Below the pieces are notes generated by a model. The model searched no databases, was not told the DNA's origin, and saw only the letters and a list, made by a program, of their open reading frames with translations. Positions 1-6,784 of a stretch of 64,000 bases of DNA are shown piece by piece. A program made the translations under genes and the position numbers. How positions within the stretch are numbered: the first letter of the stretch is position 1; each line of letters begins with the position of its first letter. Origin of the DNA: Streptomyces resistomycificus (GTDB lineage Bacteria > Actinomycetota > Actinomycetes > Streptomycetales > Streptomycetaceae); contig NZ_KQ948990.1 of the NCBI RefSeq assembly GCF_001514265.1, positions 258,320 to 322,319 of the forward strand, given 5' to 3'.

Positions 1-484
1 CGAAGGTGTACCAGTGGCCCTTGTAGGTGGACAGGACGCCGTTGATCTCTTCGGCGCGCATGCTGATGATGAAGTGGAGTTCGCGGCCGAGCCGGTTGAT
101 GGCCTTGGCGAGGTCGATGATGTCCTTCTCGTTGCGGAACTCGATCCGTTCGATCGCGGAGATCATGCCGTCGCCGCGGTGGTGGCTGCCGGATCCGCTG
201 GCGGGGGTGTCGTCGTTGTTGCGACCTCCGCCGTTGTTTCCGCCTCCGCGGCCGCCCCCGTTGACGTGGACGTTGATCGGGGGCGTGAACGCGCTGCCCA
301 GGCCTCCGGCGAATCCGCCTGCGGCGGCACCAGCTGCGCCGGCAACACGGGCGGCGCGGGACGAGGTGGCCGGCGGGTCCTGCCGCGGGCGGGGCGGGGC
401 CTGGCGCGGCGGGGCGACCGGCCGGGGCGGGGCCTGCGTCATGCCGGAGTCGTTGTCGTCCGCCCAGTTGTACACGCTGCTCAT
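1..484 (-). CDS. Proline/glycine-rich protein, 3' end cut by window edge
   Basis: An open frame starts at ATG 484 and runs off the left edge; 161 residues are visible. It begins MSSVYNWADDNDSG, continues with a Pro/Arg/Gln-rich stretch (about residues 18-45), an Ala/Gly-rich segment, a Gly/Asn-rich linker (about 75-95), and then a more ordered part containing AIERIEFRNEKDIIDLAKAI. The start overlaps the stop of the upstream gene as ATGA, so it is translationally coupled and is the last visible member of the operon that begins at 4562. In conjugative actinomycete elements a transfer gene often follows the DUF2637 gene, but nothing seen here identifies this protein. Confidence 0.8.
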   Translation of the reverse strand, partial: MSSVYNWADDNDSGMTQAPPRPVAPPRQAPPRPRQDPPATSSRAARVAGAAGAAAGGFAGGLGSAFTPPINVHVNGGGRGGGNNGGGRNNDDTPASGSGSHHRGDGMISAIERIEFRNEKDIIDLAKAINRLGRELHFIISMRAEEINGVLSTYKGHWYTF

Positions 485-765
485 GCGTCGGTCTCCTCGT
501 GGATGGTGGTCGCTCCGAACCAGAGCGGCTGACGGATTTGGATCAGGTCGGCTTCCGGGTCGTTACCGAGCTGGGTTTCGGCTCGTTCGATGAGGTGGTG
601 GGCTGCGGTGAACCGGGCTGCTGCGGCGGCGGCGTACAGGTCGGTGAGGGACCAGGACGCCTGCCGGGTAGCGAGCGTGATGAAGATGCGGGCCGCGTGG
701 GCGAGGGTGTCGGCGAGTCGGGCCGCGTGGTCGAGGACGGTGAATCGTCGGGATCCGTGGGCCAT
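481..765 (-). CDS. Small helical protein of unknown function
   Basis: The product is 94 residues, MAHGSRRFTVLDHAARLADTL onward, rich in Ala and Leu and probably mostly alpha-helical, with no membrane segment or recognisable motif. The ATG was chosen because it shares a base with the stop of the DUF2637 gene (TGATG). The stop overlaps the next start as ATGA. The coupling places it in the putative transfer operon, perhaps as a partner of the membrane protein encoded just before it. No family was recognised. Confidence 0.75.
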   Translation of the reverse strand: MAHGSRRFTVLDHAARLADTLAHAARIFITLATRQASWSLTDLYAAAAAARFTAAHHLIERAETQLGNDPEADLIQIRQPLWFGATTIHEETDA

Positions 766-2129
766 CACTGGTCCTTCTGGCGGGCGTTCTTGGCAGCGAT
801 GGATGCCTGGCGGCGAGCGCCCGGCGACTGCTTCGGGGTATCGCCCTTGGTGCGCCGTCCGGGGCGCGCGGGCGGGTTGTAGACGCGGGTCTTCTTGGTG
901 CCGAGCATTTGCGAAGCGACCTGCGGTGTTGATCCGTTTACGGAGCGCTTTTCGCGGGCTGCTGCGACCCGCGCTTCGGCGGCGTTGCGCATGCGGATGA
1001 CGTCCGCGGACTGGCCAGGAGGTGCGCCCTCGACGTCGAGCTTGGCCTGCTCCCAGATCGCCTCGGTGACGGTCGTCTCGCCGAGGTCCGTGGCGAGCTT
1101 CTCGGCGTGCTCCCACACCTTCGGGAAGAGCTTTGCGCGACGCTCAGCCAACTCCTTGGCTGCTTGCGCGGCGGCCTTGTCGGCGGTCTCCTTCTCGGCG
1201 GCGCGACGCTTCTCCTCGGCAGCCCGCTCGGCGGCGATCCGCTTCGTTTCCTTCTCGGCCGCCTTCCGCTCCCGGCGGGTGAGGACTCCGTCGCGCTTGC
1301 GGATCCGTCCGTGCTCGTGGAGGTCCCACACGCCGGGGCCGGCGATCGACGCGAACGCGGTACCGATCGCGGTGGCCGGGTCGAATGCGTGCATGCCGTG
1401 CCACAGGTTGATGCTGGCGGCGATGAACGCGAGCAGCCAGGCGATCAGCCGGTAGTGCCAGTGCGGCCGGTGGGCGGCCACTGCGGCAGCGGCGCCCTTC
1501 AGGACGACCCAGGCGCCGCCCTCAAGCATGAGCGGCGCGGCCATCAGCCACAGCGCCTTGGGGTTGTAGAACGCGGCGACCTGAACGGGCAAAGCCACGA
1601 TCGCGCAGACGATGTAGAAGCTGCGTGCGTATCCGCGCCACCGGTTCTCCGCTTCGGCGACTTCGCTGGCCTCGGCCTCAGCGGCGATCCGCTGCTCTGC
1701 TTCCTGCCGGGCGGCGTTCTGGCGGGCACGGTCGGCTTCGTCGCGGCGTCGATGATGCTCGGCGATCCGCGCATCCGACGCGGCCTGCTCCTCGGTGGCC
1801 TTGCGCTCGGCACGGTCGTTGGCGAGACGCTGCTTGCGCGCCTCCTCCTCCGCCCTGACGCGGATCGCGTCGGCTTCGGCCTCGGCGAGTTTTAGCGCTG
1901 CTTCCTTCTCCGCTTCGGCCGCGATGCGCTGCTGCTCGGAGTCGGCCCACGCCTGGGCGCGGATCGCCTCGGCCTTGGCCTGGGCGACGATGTCGCTGTC
2001 AACGGTGGCCGCGGGCTCGGTGGGGGTGTTGGCCTGGGTGGGGGTGGCCTCTATGGGCTGCCAGTCCCCCAGCACCTGCAGGGCCGGCGGCCTGGCGTGG
2101 CCGTTCACCTTCGGCGGGCTGGCAGTCAT
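765..2129 (-). CDS. DUF2637-type membrane protein with long coiled coils (Spd-like)
   Basis: The 454-residue protein has a disordered N-terminus, a long Ala/Glu/Arg coiled coil (about residues 45-165), a block of about four membrane segments (about 170-280, from WRGYARSFYIVCAIVALPVQ), and a second charged coiled coil followed by a basic tail. The membrane core resembles DUF2637, found in proteins beside the spread genes of Streptomyces plasmids and integrative elements. A role in intramycelial transfer is inferred from family and context. The ATG at 2129 follows AAGGGA at good spacing; a TTG at 2138 is the alternative. A G-rich hairpin lies just upstream. Confidence 0.75.
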   Translation of the reverse strand: MTASPPKVNGHARPPALQVLGDWQPIEATPTQANTPTEPAATVDSDIVAQAKAEAIRAQAWADSEQQRIAAEAEKEAALKLAEAEADAIRVRAEEEARKQRLANDRAERKATEEQAASDARIAEHHRRRDEADRARQNAARQEAEQRIAAEAEASEVAEAENRWRGYARSFYIVCAIVALPVQVAAFYNPKALWLMAAPLMLEGGAWVVLKGAAAAVAAHRPHWHYRLIAWLLAFIAASINLWHGMHAFDPATAIGTAFASIAGPGVWDLHEHGRIRKRDGVLTRRERKAAEKETKRIAAERAAEEKRRAAEKETADKAAAQAAKELAERRAKLFPKVWEHAEKLATDLGETTVTEAIWEQAKLDVEGAPPGQSADVIRMRNAAEARVAAAREKRSVNGSTPQVASQMLGTKKTRVYNPPARPGRRTKGDTPKQSPGARRQASIAAKNARQKDQ

Positions 2130-2179
2130 GGCGGTCAAGTCCCTTCGGTGGTCAGCTACGACGGTTCAAGATGGGGACC

Positions 2180-2210
2180 GTGGCGGCGGGGGGGGGGGAT
2201 CCGCCGCCAC
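2180..2210 (-). terminator. Hairpin with G11 loop between two operon genes
   Basis: A perfect 10-bp stem (2180-2189 with 2201-2210) closes a loop that is almost wholly guanine; the plus strand has an 11-G run at 2188-2198. It lies between the RapZ-like gene (stop at 2221) and the DUF2637 gene (start 2129). It could be an attenuator or partial terminator for minus-strand transcription. There is no T-tract. Confidence 0.45.
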
Positions 2211-2220
2211 CGATCGGGGT

Positions 2221-2601
2221 TCAGCGCTGTACGACGGGCTTGTCGATGTCCCGGTGCTGGACGATCACGGCGTGCCCCGCGGCGATCAGGCGGGTGGCGA
2301 GGGCGCGGGCCACGGTGGGGGCGCGGTGCCGGCCGCCTGCACAACCTGCGGCGACGGTGATGTCCCCGGCGGACGGGCCGGCAGCGAACGCGGTGACCGC
2401 TTCCGCGGCGGCCGCGACCAGCTGCCGGATTCCCGGCGTGCCCATCACCGCGTCCCGCACTTCCCGGTCCTTCGCGGTCATGTAGCGGAGCTCCGGGGAT
2501 ACGTGCGGGTCCCGGAAGTGGTGGCGAAGATCCACCGTCAGGTCCGCTGCGGGCGGGGCGTCGTGCAGGTAGCCGAAGGAGACGACCGTGACCGTAGCCA
2601 T
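2221..2601 (-). CDS. RapZ C-terminal-domain-like protein
   Basis: The 126-residue protein matches the C-terminal domain of RapZ/YvcJ. It has an early strand MATVTVVSFGYLHD, the DLRHHFRDPH motif (24-33) and the glycine-rich GCAGGRHR motif (86-93) that corresponds to the GCTGGxHR signature. In RapZ this domain binds RNA and metabolites; the N-terminal kinase-like domain is absent here, so it is a stand-alone version. It shares a base with the preceding gene (TGATG) and sits in the putative transfer operon, away from the chromosomal rapZ neighbourhood. Its function in the element is unknown; RNA or small-molecule sensing is an inference from the fold. Confidence 0.75.
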   Translation of the reverse strand: MATVTVVSFGYLHDAPPAADLTVDLRHHFRDPHVSPELRYMTAKDREVRDAVMGTPGIRQLVAAAAEAVTAFAAGPSAGDITVAAGCAGGRHRAPTVARALATRLIAAGHAVIVQHRDIDKPVVQR

Positions 2602-2798
2602 CAGGCGACGTCCCCGAGGCTGGCGCCGAGCAGCTCGTCCGTGAGCGACGCGCCCGGGTTGGCCTTGTCGTAGCGGGCCGCCTCGGCGAGCAGGGCCAAC
2701 TCGGCGAACCTGTCCCTGGCGGCCAGGTAGCGGCGGATCAGACCCTCGCGGTAGGCCGCATCGGACGACGGGGCAGACGTGATCAGGGTCAGAGACAT
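2601..2798 (-). CDS. Small protein of unknown function, 65 aa
   Basis: The product begins MSLTLITSAPSSDAAYREGL and is helical, with RRYLAARDRFAELALLAEAARYDKAN resembling short helical-hairpin proteins of Streptomyces plasmids. The ATG at 2798 was preferred over upstream in-frame starts because AAAGG precedes it. The stop overlaps the RapZ-like start (TGATG), so the two are coupled. There are no cysteines or membrane segments. Confidence 0.7.
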   Translation of the reverse strand: MSLTLITSAPSSDAAYREGLIRRYLAARDRFAELALLAEAARYDKANPGASLTDELLGASLGDVA

Positions 2799-2908
2799 GG
2801 CAGTGCCTTTCGAGTGGTCAACAGAAGGAAGGGAGGTGGTGCGGGAAGTGGGGGCCGCGGCTGGCGGGACGGGGGCGGACACCGCCAACCGCGGCGGTCT
2901 AGGGGCGT

Positions 2909-2977
2909 TCAGCCCTGGGGGTGGGGGCGGGGCGGCCGGATCGGAAGCTCGGGCTTCGTCCGCTCGTGCTCAGCCAC
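2909..2977 (-). CDS. Possible 22-residue leader-like peptide
   Basis: A very short frame (VAEHERTKPELPIRPP, then PRPHPQG) begins at a GTG overlapping the end of the 58-residue gene by eight bases. It is proline- and arginine-rich. Only its position in a coupled chain supports it; it may be chance. Confidence 0.3.
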   Translation of the reverse strand: MAEHERTKPELPIRPPRPHPQG

Positions 2978-3146
2978 GACGCGCACCCTCCCCGTGCAGG
3001 TGCGAGCACTTGTCCACCCAGTTCAGGTGGATCTGGCAGGTCGACCGCTGACCGTCCGGCGTCTGCCGGGCCGTCTCCTGGTACAGGCGCAGGACCAGGT
3101 CGTCGGAAGCGTCCGCGGGGATTCGGGCCAGCGTCGGGGCGGTCAC
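2970..3146 (-). CDS. Small protein of unknown function, 58 aa
   Basis: The frame starts with GTG at 3146, overlapping the preceding stop as GTGA, and encodes VTAPTLARIPADASDDLVLR onward. It contains two cysteines and a His-rich end (CQIHLNWVDKCSHLHGEG), which could bind metal. It is too short for a confident family match; reading-frame coupling is the main support. Confidence 0.55.
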   Translation of the reverse strand: MTAPTLARIPADASDDLVLRLYQETARQTPDGQRSTCQIHLNWVDKCSHLHGEGARRG

Positions 3147-3481
3147 GCTTCACCGCCGTCGAACGTCGGGTAGATCGTGGCCCGGATGGCGCCCACCGGC
3201 TCCGACTGCTTCCACGTGAAGGGGGCGTACAGGTGGATGGCGCCCGCCGAATCGGTGCGCTCCGACCACTGCGAGCCCAGCCGGCCCGCCCACGCCACGA
3301 AGGCACGGCGCGTCTCGTCGGGCGTCGCGGTCAGGGAATCGGCGGTGCCGGTGATCGCACCCGACACGGCGATCGTCCACGCCATCGCGGGCAGATCATC
3401 GAAAGCCAGCAGGTCACCGAGCACCAGGTGCGCGGAACGCTGCCACCGACGGAGATACACCTCCGTCGACTCCCCGGCCAT
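3143..3481 (-). CDS. Hypothetical protein, 112 aa
   Basis: The protein starts MAGESTEVYLRRWQRSAHLV and has a mixed alpha/beta pattern with several tryptophans, ending in YPTFDGGEA. It overlaps the upstream stop by one base (TGATG) and the downstream start by four (GTGA). No family or motif was recognised; it belongs to the operon that starts at 4562. Confidence 0.65.
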   Translation of the reverse strand: MAGESTEVYLRRWQRSAHLVLGDLLAFDDLPAMAWTIAVSGAITGTADSLTATPDETRRAFVAWAGRLGSQWSERTDSAGAIHLYAPFTWKQSEPVGAIRATIYPTFDGGEA

Positions 3482-3654
3482 CACGCACCACCCTTGGCGG
3501 CGAGCTTCCGCTCCAGGCTGCGCATCGCATCGCCAGCAGCCGGCGGAAGCGGGGCGGTGCGGACGTAAGACGCGGCCTCGTGGGCGGCGCGGTCGGCAGC
3601 CGACAGCGGCGCCTGGTGATCGGCGCGCACGGGCGCAGCAGTAACGGTAGTCAT
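3481..3654 (-). CDS. Small protein of unknown function, 57 aa
   Basis: The product is MTTVTAAPVRADHQAPLSAA, then a helical C-terminus rich in Ala and Arg/Lys (AMRSLERKLAAKGGA). The ATG at 3654 overlaps the stop of the HNH gene as ATGA, which fixes the start against a longer upstream frame. No function is visible. Confidence 0.65.
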   Translation of the reverse strand: MTTVTAAPVRADHQAPLSAADRAAHEAASYVRTAPLPPAAGDAMRSLERKLAAKGGA

Positions 3655-4340
3655 CGGCGTGCCTTCTTCCTGGCTTCGGAACGGCTGCTGGCTGCGGCCC
3701 GACAGGCACGGCAGTGCTTGTAGCCCTTCGGGTCGGTGTACGTGTTCTGCGAGTCGAGCGCGTGCCCCTTGGCGCACGCATCGGCTCCTCGGCTCCGACG
3801 CGGCACAAGCGGAGCAGCCACGCCGATCGGCGGTTCGTTGAGAGGCGTGCCGGCGGCAGCCGCCTGCCTCTCTCGCGCGGAGGTGATGGAGCAGACCCGG
3901 CAGCGCCGACCTCCGTCCGGGTCAACGCTGAGGTTGTTGCCGGATAGGGAGTGGCCCCGCTTGCAATGGGTCTTGCTCGCATTGAGGGCCGCCGGGGCTA
4001 TCGGCGAGCGCATGATGTTCTCTCGGCAAGTGACCGGCTCCAGGTGATCCGGGTTGCAGCACTCGCGCACCCGGCAGAGGTGATCGATGTGCAGGCCCTG
4101 GGCGATCTCACCGACGAGAAGCATGTACATCACGCGGTGTGCGTACATGCCCATCTGCCCCAGGTAGAACCGGCCGTAGCCAGCCTTGTAGCGCGGCCCG
4201 TTCCAAATCCAGCAGCCGGCCTCGTTCTCGGAGGCACGAGACCAGAGCCTGTCCAGTTCCGCCTGGGTGAACTTGCGGCTCAGGCCAGACGGCAACGTGA
4301 CCGGCTTCAGGCTGTCGAGAGCGGGCTGTGTGGACTTCAC
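3651..4340 (-). CDS. HNH endonuclease-like protein with two zinc-knuckle repeats
   Basis: The 229-residue protein has an N-terminal wHTH-like region, an HNH_3-type core (HIDHLCRVRECCNPDHLEPV at about 93-112, followed by ENI), and two C-terminal repeats of the form C-x2-GH-x-N-x-G-x-CR-x-C. This is the layout of free-standing homing-type HNH nucleases common in actinophages. The start is GTG 4340, directly after the stop of the small HTH gene. It probably makes DNA nicks or double-strand breaks. Whether it helps mobility or is itself a selfish insert cannot be told. Confidence 0.8.
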   Translation of the reverse strand: MKSTQPALDSLKPVTLPSGLSRKFTQAELDRLWSRASENEAGCWIWNGPRYKAGYGRFYLGQMGMYAHRVMYMLLVGEIAQGLHIDHLCRVRECCNPDHLEPVTCRENIMRSPIAPAALNASKTHCKRGHSLSGNNLSVDPDGGRRCRVCSITSARERQAAAAGTPLNEPPIGVAAPLVPRRSRGADACAKGHALDSQNTYTDPKGYKHCRACRAAASSRSEARKKARR

Positions 4341-4562
4341 CTAGGCCACCTCACTCGGGACCTGCGCGGTGCGCAGGAACTCGGCCAGCGTGGATTCGGC
4401 GACTCGGAAGCGGGGGCGCCCGGCTCCCTTGGCGATGTTGATGGCGGACAACCGTCCGGAGGTGATGAGGCCGCGCACGTGCTGGGGCGTACTGCCGATG
4501 CGCTTCGCCACCTGCCCGGTGGTCAGGTAGTCGCCCGTGGGGGCGACAGATGCAGACGTCAC
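4341..4562 (-). CDS. Small helix-turn-helix protein, excisionase/MerR-like
   Basis: The 73-residue protein contains an excisionase-type winged HTH: DYLTTGQVAKRIGSTPQHVRGLI (about 11-33), then PRFRVAESTLAEFLR. The start is GTG 4562, preceded by GGGGAG; a longer frame from 4625 has no ribosome site and would cover the operator. As first gene of the putative transfer operon, behind two operator-like palindromes, it may be an excisionase (recombination directionality factor) or a local regulator. The integrase is 20 kb away, so pairing with it is inference. Confidence 0.75.
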   Translation of the reverse strand: MTSASVAPTGDYLTTGQVAKRIGSTPQHVRGLITSGRLSAINIAKGAGRPRFRVAESTLAEFLRTAQVPSEVA

Positions 4563-4610
4563 TAGGTGCTCCCCTGCGGTCGACTGGGGTGGACACCTAG
4601 ATAGAAGCAG

Positions 4611-4641
4611 ATTGCTCCAGAGCAATCAATAGCTCTAGAGC
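4611..4641. promoter_or_regulatory. Operator pair for GntR-family repressor
   Basis: Two palindromes lie just upstream of the small HTH gene: ATTGCTCCAGAGCAAT (4611-4626) and GCTCTAGAGC (4632-4641). Similar sites occur upstream of the GntR gene. They are the best candidates for its binding sites, placed to repress the operon that starts at 4562. Confidence 0.65.
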
Positions 4642-4707
4642 AGATGGACCACTTCTAAGACAACAAAAAAGCCCCCACCCGTTGAGTGGAGGCCAAGAAG
4701 CGGCAGG

Positions 4708-5463
4708 TCAGGCCGGGAAGTCGTACACCAGGAGGAACCGCGAAGCGTCCAGAATCATTCGATTGATCTCGACGACGCGACCATCCGCTCGCATCGCTGA
4801 GCGGTGCTGCTCCACAACGGGCGCACCGGCCGCCAGGTGCAGGTCGTCAACCTCCGCCGGGGTCGCCAATCGACAACGCAACTGCTCACGGAACTGCACC
4901 GGCCCGTGTCCCGCTTCACGGAGTCGCGCATAGGTGCCGCCCGGGCCGGAGTCGATCTGCGTAATGCGCGTGCCGCGCGCGAGGTCGTCCGGGATGTACG
5001 AGGTCGCACGCATGACGACTTCCCCTTCCACTACGTAGCGGCGATTCCGCCGCCACACCGACTCGCCCTCTTCCAGGTCGAGGGCGCGGGCTACATCCGC
5101 CGGAGCGTCGACCAGCTCAATTTGCACATCCCGCGCCTCAAGCTGCCGGTCGTCAATGTCGACGTCCCACATCGATCGCCCTTCGCCCCACTGAGAGGTC
5201 GAGAGACGCTTGAGGGCGTTGCGAACGATGGGCCGCCATTCGGCGACATACCAGCCAGAGCCAACCCGCGACTCGATCAGGCCCTCATCGCGCAGCACGC
5301 CGAGAGCTTGGCGGACGGTCATCTGCGAAACGTCGTAATTGGCGCGCAGATCCCGCTCAGAGGGCAGCTTGCGCTTCTCGCCGAACTCGTCGGCGCTGAT
5401 CCGCCTACGCAGGTCGTCGGCGATCTCCCGGTACTTGTGCGGCTCGCCGGGCTTGCGTGGCAC
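4708..5463 (-). CDS. GntR family repressor with UTRA domain
   Basis: The 251-residue protein has an N-terminal GntR winged helix (KYREIADDLRRRISADEFG, then LPSERDLRANYDVSQMTVRQ, about 9-77) and a C-terminal UTRA ligand-sensing domain (about 95-245). The GTG start follows AAGGAG. Proteins of this type (KorSA of pSAM2 is the known case) control transfer and replication of actinomycete integrative elements. Palindromes based on TTGCTCTAGAGCAA flank the gene on both sides, indicating autoregulation and repression of the next operon. The UTRA ligand is unknown. Confidence 0.9.
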   Translation of the reverse strand: MPRKPGEPHKYREIADDLRRRISADEFGEKRKLPSERDLRANYDVSQMTVRQALGVLRDEGLIESRVGSGWYVAEWRPIVRNALKRLSTSQWGEGRSMWDVDIDDRQLEARDVQIELVDAPADVARALDLEEGESVWRRNRRYVVEGEVVMRATSYIPDDLARGTRITQIDSGPGGTYARLREAGHGPVQFREQLRCRLATPAEVDDLHLAAGAPVVEQHRSAMRADGRVVEINRMILDASRFLLVYDFPA

Positions 5464-5487
5464 AGGCTCTCCTTAGGGACGGATTCA

Positions 5488-5579
5488 TCTAGAGCAACGC
5501 TACCTGCTCTACATCAGCGCTGGTCAATGCGCACCTTTGGCAGATCCAGGCGAGAGACTGGCGTCAATTGCTCTAGAGC
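5488..5579. promoter_or_regulatory. Operator sites upstream of the gntR-type gene
   Basis: A partial site TCTAGAGCAA (5488-5497), a half-site TGCTCTA (5505-5511) and a near-complete site TTGCTCTAGAGC (5568-5579) lie between the GntR gene and the plus-strand gene at 5740. They share the core of the two sites at 4611-4641, so the repressor probably controls its own promoter and perhaps the divergent gene. Confidence 0.6.
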
Positions 5580-5650
5580 GCTACGTTGGCGTAGTCGCGT
5601 TGTGACAGTGCGCACACCACGGCAACGCTTTGCACGCCCACGCACGAAAA

Positions 5651-5678
5651 CGGCCGGACGGTCGCCACCGTCCGGCCG
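5651..5678. terminator. Strong GC hairpin, terminator-like
   Basis: A perfect 12-bp stem (CGGCCGGACGGT with its complement) with a 4-base loop. It lies upstream of the plus-strand gene at 5740 and may insulate that gene from read-through or act in its leader. Confidence 0.5.
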
Positions 5679-5739
5679 AAGAAGCGGCGGGTCGCCACCC
5701 GCCTAAGCAACTCAATCCTGCTGAGATTGGAGTCTGCCC

Positions 5740-6015
5740 ATGACTGTAACGCTCTCCCCCCTCCTGGACCACCTGCTCGACGCCCCGCTCCCCCAGCTGC
5801 TGGCCGAGTTGGACGTCGAGCTGGTCGACAGCAGCATCACGGACCGCACGTTCTTCGGCGCGTTCGTGGAGCATCGGAGCGGCAGGCGCATTCTGTCGAT
5901 GCCGCCCGGCCGGTCCGTCTTCGAGCGGGATACGGCGGCGCGGATGCTCCTCGCGGAGGGGCTCGAGCTGGATGCTCCGCCGCTGCCGGCGCCGTTCGAG
6001 GTGACGCGCGGCTGA
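5740..6015 (+). CDS. Hypothetical protein, 91 aa
   Basis: The protein starts MTVTLSPLLDHLLDAPLPQL and continues with mixed alpha/beta sequence (VDSSITDRTFFGAFVEHRSG, then RSVFERDTAARMLL). GGAG precedes the ATG. It is one of only five plus-strand genes in this part of the element, divergent from the GntR gene and behind its operators, and followed at once by a bidirectional terminator; it may be a repressed single-gene unit. No family was recognised. Confidence 0.7.
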   Translation: MTVTLSPLLDHLLDAPLPQLLAELDVELVDSSITDRTFFGAFVEHRSGRRILSMPPGRSVFERDTAARMLLAEGLELDAPPLPAPFEVTRG

Positions 6016-6025
6016 CCGCACGCCT

Positions 6026-6059
6026 GAAGGCCCCCGCTCCGGTTGGAGCGGGGGCCTTC
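6026..6059. terminator. Bidirectional intrinsic terminator
   Basis: A perfect 15-bp stem (6026-6040 with 6045-6059) and a GGTT loop lie between the converging genes at 5740-6015 (plus) and 6081-6251 (minus). It probably ends transcription from both sides. Confidence 0.8.
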
Positions 6060-6080
6060 GTCATGGCCGAGCCTGGTCGG

Positions 6081-6251
6081 TCACTTGGTCCTCCATGCGG
6101 CGCGCGCGGCTGCGCGTCGGGTGGCGCGGTTCGGTGTGGGGTCGGGGGCGGTGTCGTCGACGACCTGCTCGGCGCGGACGAGTTGCTGCTCCCAGGTGAC
6201 GCCCGGGGCCGGCGCACGCTCGCCGCGGGGTTTGGATGAGGGGCCGGTCAT
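6081..6251 (-). CDS. Small basic protein, 56 aa
   Basis: The product is MTGPSSKPRGERAPAPGVTW onward, ending in RATRRAAARAAWRTK. It is highly basic and probably disordered. The ATG overlaps the stop of the upstream membrane protein as ATGA. It is the last gene of the long minus-strand chain before the terminator at 6026-6059. Nucleic-acid binding is only a guess from charge. Confidence 0.6.
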   Translation of the reverse strand: MTGPSSKPRGERAPAPGVTWEQQLVRAEQVVDDTAPDPTPNRATRRAAARAAWRTK

Positions 6252-6544
6252 GCGGCCTCCTTTCGGGCCCACGCGGGGCGGTGAGGCGCTGTGCGCCGTT
6301 CTGCGGGTGCTGGCGGCTCCGGGACCGCGTCGGGCTGTTCGGTCGTGAGAGGGGCACTCAGGGCCGTTCTCGGGCCTGTTGCGGCCAGAGCCGCCGTCAC
6401 GCCCCGCCACAGCACCCGCCCCGCCCACCACACGGCCGCCACCACCGAGTGCAGAACCACCGCGGCGACGAAGGCGAGCGCGGCAATCCACGCGGCGAGC
6501 GCCCACCCGACCGTGACCACCGTGTCGACCGCCTCCCCGATCAC
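6248..6544 (-). CDS. Small membrane protein, 98 aa
   Basis: The N-terminal half is one or two hydrophobic helices (VVTVGWALAAWIAALAFVAA and a following tryptophan-rich segment, about residues 10-50). The C-terminal half is Pro/Ala/Arg-rich and probably cytoplasmic. It is coupled by ATGA overlaps to the genes on both sides. No family was recognised. Confidence 0.65.
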   Translation of the reverse strand: MIGEAVDTVVTVGWALAAWIAALAFVAAVVLHSVVAAVWWAGRVLWRGVTAALAATGPRTALSAPLTTEQPDAVPEPPAPAERRTAPHRPAWARKEAA

Positions 6545-6783
6545 GACGTGGGCCCCTCGTCGAGTAGTCCGGCGATCTCCCGCATCCCCGCCAGCCGCCG
6601 TTCCGTCAGCGCCAGTGCGGCGGCGTCCTGCGCGAGGCGGTGGGCGCTCCCGTGTCGTCCGGCAGCGATCTCGTCGGCGTAGATCCGGGCGGCGACGGCG
6701 AGTCGCTCGGCCTCGCGTTCCAGTTCCTCGACCGTGAGTTGGAGTTGGCGGGTGACGAAACGGCGGGTGAGTTCGGCGGCCAT
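6541..6783 (-). CDS. Helical (coiled-coil) protein, 80 aa
   Basis: The protein starts MAAELTRRFVTRQLQLTVEE and is helical throughout, with a heptad-like Leu pattern (ELEREAERLAVAARIYADEI). The ATG at 6783 lies two bases after the upstream stop; an in-frame extension upstream would overlap the large repeat protein and was rejected. Function unknown. Confidence 0.65.
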   Translation of the reverse strand: MAAELTRRFVTRQLQLTVEELEREAERLAVAARIYADEIAAGRHGSAHRLAQDAAALALTERRLAGMREIAGLLDEGPTS

Positions 6784-6784
6784 G

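Noticed and set aside
4341..4562. Firm naming of this HTH protein as the excisionase
   Set aside because: It is 20 kb from the integrase and a second similar candidate exists at 22409, so no gene symbol was given.
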